Shown: in pieces, positions 12,040 through 12,320 of the stretch | How the letters are laid out: each line of letters opens with the position of its first letter | How positions within the stretch are numbered: the stretch's first letter is position 1 | Source: Acidobacteriaceae bacterium | GTDB lineage: Bacteria > Acidobacteriota > Terriglobia > Terriglobales > Acidobacteriaceae | DNA: 12,320 nucleotides | Assembly (NCBI GenBank): GCA_003162255.1 | Contig: PMMJ01000366.1 | Location: forward strand, 269 to 12,588 | Direction: 5' to 3' | Made by a program: the position numbers and the translations under genes | The notes under the pieces: model-generated | Seen by the model: only the letters and a program-made list of their open reading frames with translations | The model's database searches: none | Told to the model about the DNA's origin: nothing

Positions 12040-12320
12040 TACGTGGCCTCCGCAAGTTTTCGCAGAGATTCTGTGTACGGCGCGCGGACTATGCCTCGCT
12101 CGGTGATTATCGCGGCTACATATTTCGCGGGGGTTACGTCGAAGGCTGGGTTTTCCACCTCGACTCCGTCGGGTACCATCTGCTTGCCGGCGATGTGCGT
12201 GACTTCTTTTGCGTCGCGCTGCTCGATGGGAATCTTGCTGCCGTCGGGCGTGGCTAGATCGACGGTTGAAATCGGCGCCGCCACGTAGAACGGGATGCCG
12301 TGCTCTTTGGCGAGGACGGC
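12039..12320 (-). CDS. mtnA: S-methyl-5-thioribose-1-phosphate isomerase, C-terminal end (runs off window)
   Basis: The last 93 residues and stop; the N-terminal part lies beyond 12320. The enzyme isomerises methylthioribose 1-phosphate to methylthioribulose 1-phosphate in methionine salvage. The signature stretch HGIPFYVAAPISTVDLATPDG, then IPIEQRD, VTHI and VENPAFDVTPAKYVAAIITERGIV, is the conserved C-terminal part of MtnA and its eIF2B-alpha-like relatives. The FYVAAP and NPAFDVTP blocks favour MtnA over the ribose-1,5-bisphosphate isomerase or eIF2B branches. The catalytic Cys and Asp of MtnA lie upstream, outside the window. The end of the protein (LAEAT) is encoded by the sequence that flanks the palindrome. 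Confidence 0.9.
   Translation of the reverse strand, partial: AVLAKEHGIPFYVAAPISTVDLATPDGSKIPIEQRDAKEVTHIAGKQMVPDGVEVENPAFDVTPAKYVAAIITERGIVRAPYTESLRKLAEAT

Noticed and set aside
11999..12055. Upstream ATG for the hydrolase gene
   Set aside because: The extra Arg/Pro-rich residues are translated from the GC-rich palindrome and the frame would overlap the mtnA end.

Overview
The window is chromosomal DNA from a GC-rich bacterium, most likely a member of the Acidobacteriota (soil Terriglobia/Koribacter-like). This assignment is an inference. It rests on the pyrophosphatase form with an N-terminal signal-like extension, a secreted two-domain protein of a type I associate with acidobacteria, and the style of the intergenic repeats. 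No rRNA, tRNA, CRISPR array, transposase or integrase is visible.

Layout. 1-668 (minus) is the N-terminal part of a membrane-bound ion-pumping pyrophosphatase (hppA). After a 432-bp divergent intergenic region comes a plus-strand aromatic amino acid cluster: trpC (1101), trpF (1970), trpB (2758), then trpA (6096), aroQ-type chorismate mutase (6966), type I-beta DAHP synthase aroF (7389) and prephenate dehydrogenase tyrA (8486). About 2.1 kb of unrelated DNA separates trpB from trpA. It holds a secreted hypothetical protein (4122), a rho-independent terminator (4758), a short relic of a second trpB 3' end (4799-4837) and a minus-strand secreted two-domain protein (4886-5884). Downstream of tyrA lie scoA/scoB, the two subunits of a 3-oxoacid CoA-transferase (9436, 10262), and a 69-residue membrane protein with a near-ideal ribosome binding site (11044). 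On the minus strand follow a dienelactone-hydrolase-family serine hydrolase (11321-11998) and the C-terminal end of methylthioribose-1-phosphate isomerase mtnA (12039-12320).

How the genes work together. AroF makes DAHP, the entry to the shikimate pathway. AroQ turns chorismate into prephenate, and TyrA takes prephenate towards tyrosine. TrpC, F, A and B carry out the last steps to tryptophan. trpE, trpG, trpD and a prephenate dehydratase are absent here and must lie elsewhere if the pathways are complete.

Most striking non-coding signal. Five of the seven junctions from trpA to the small membrane-protein gene, plus the trpC/trpF junction and the upstream flank of trpA, carry short arrays with a 7-nt period (8-nt at tyrA/scoA). 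Five of these seven arrays form hairpins with matching inverted arms. The repeat word differs between loci, yet the two arms within a locus match. The arrays run into gene ends, supplying stop codons and C-terminal tails for TrpC, TrpA, TyrA and ScoA, and they embed or abut the starts of aroQ and tyrA. A second repeat family, a GC-rich perfect palindrome, sits just after the stop codons of both the hydrolase gene and mtnA.
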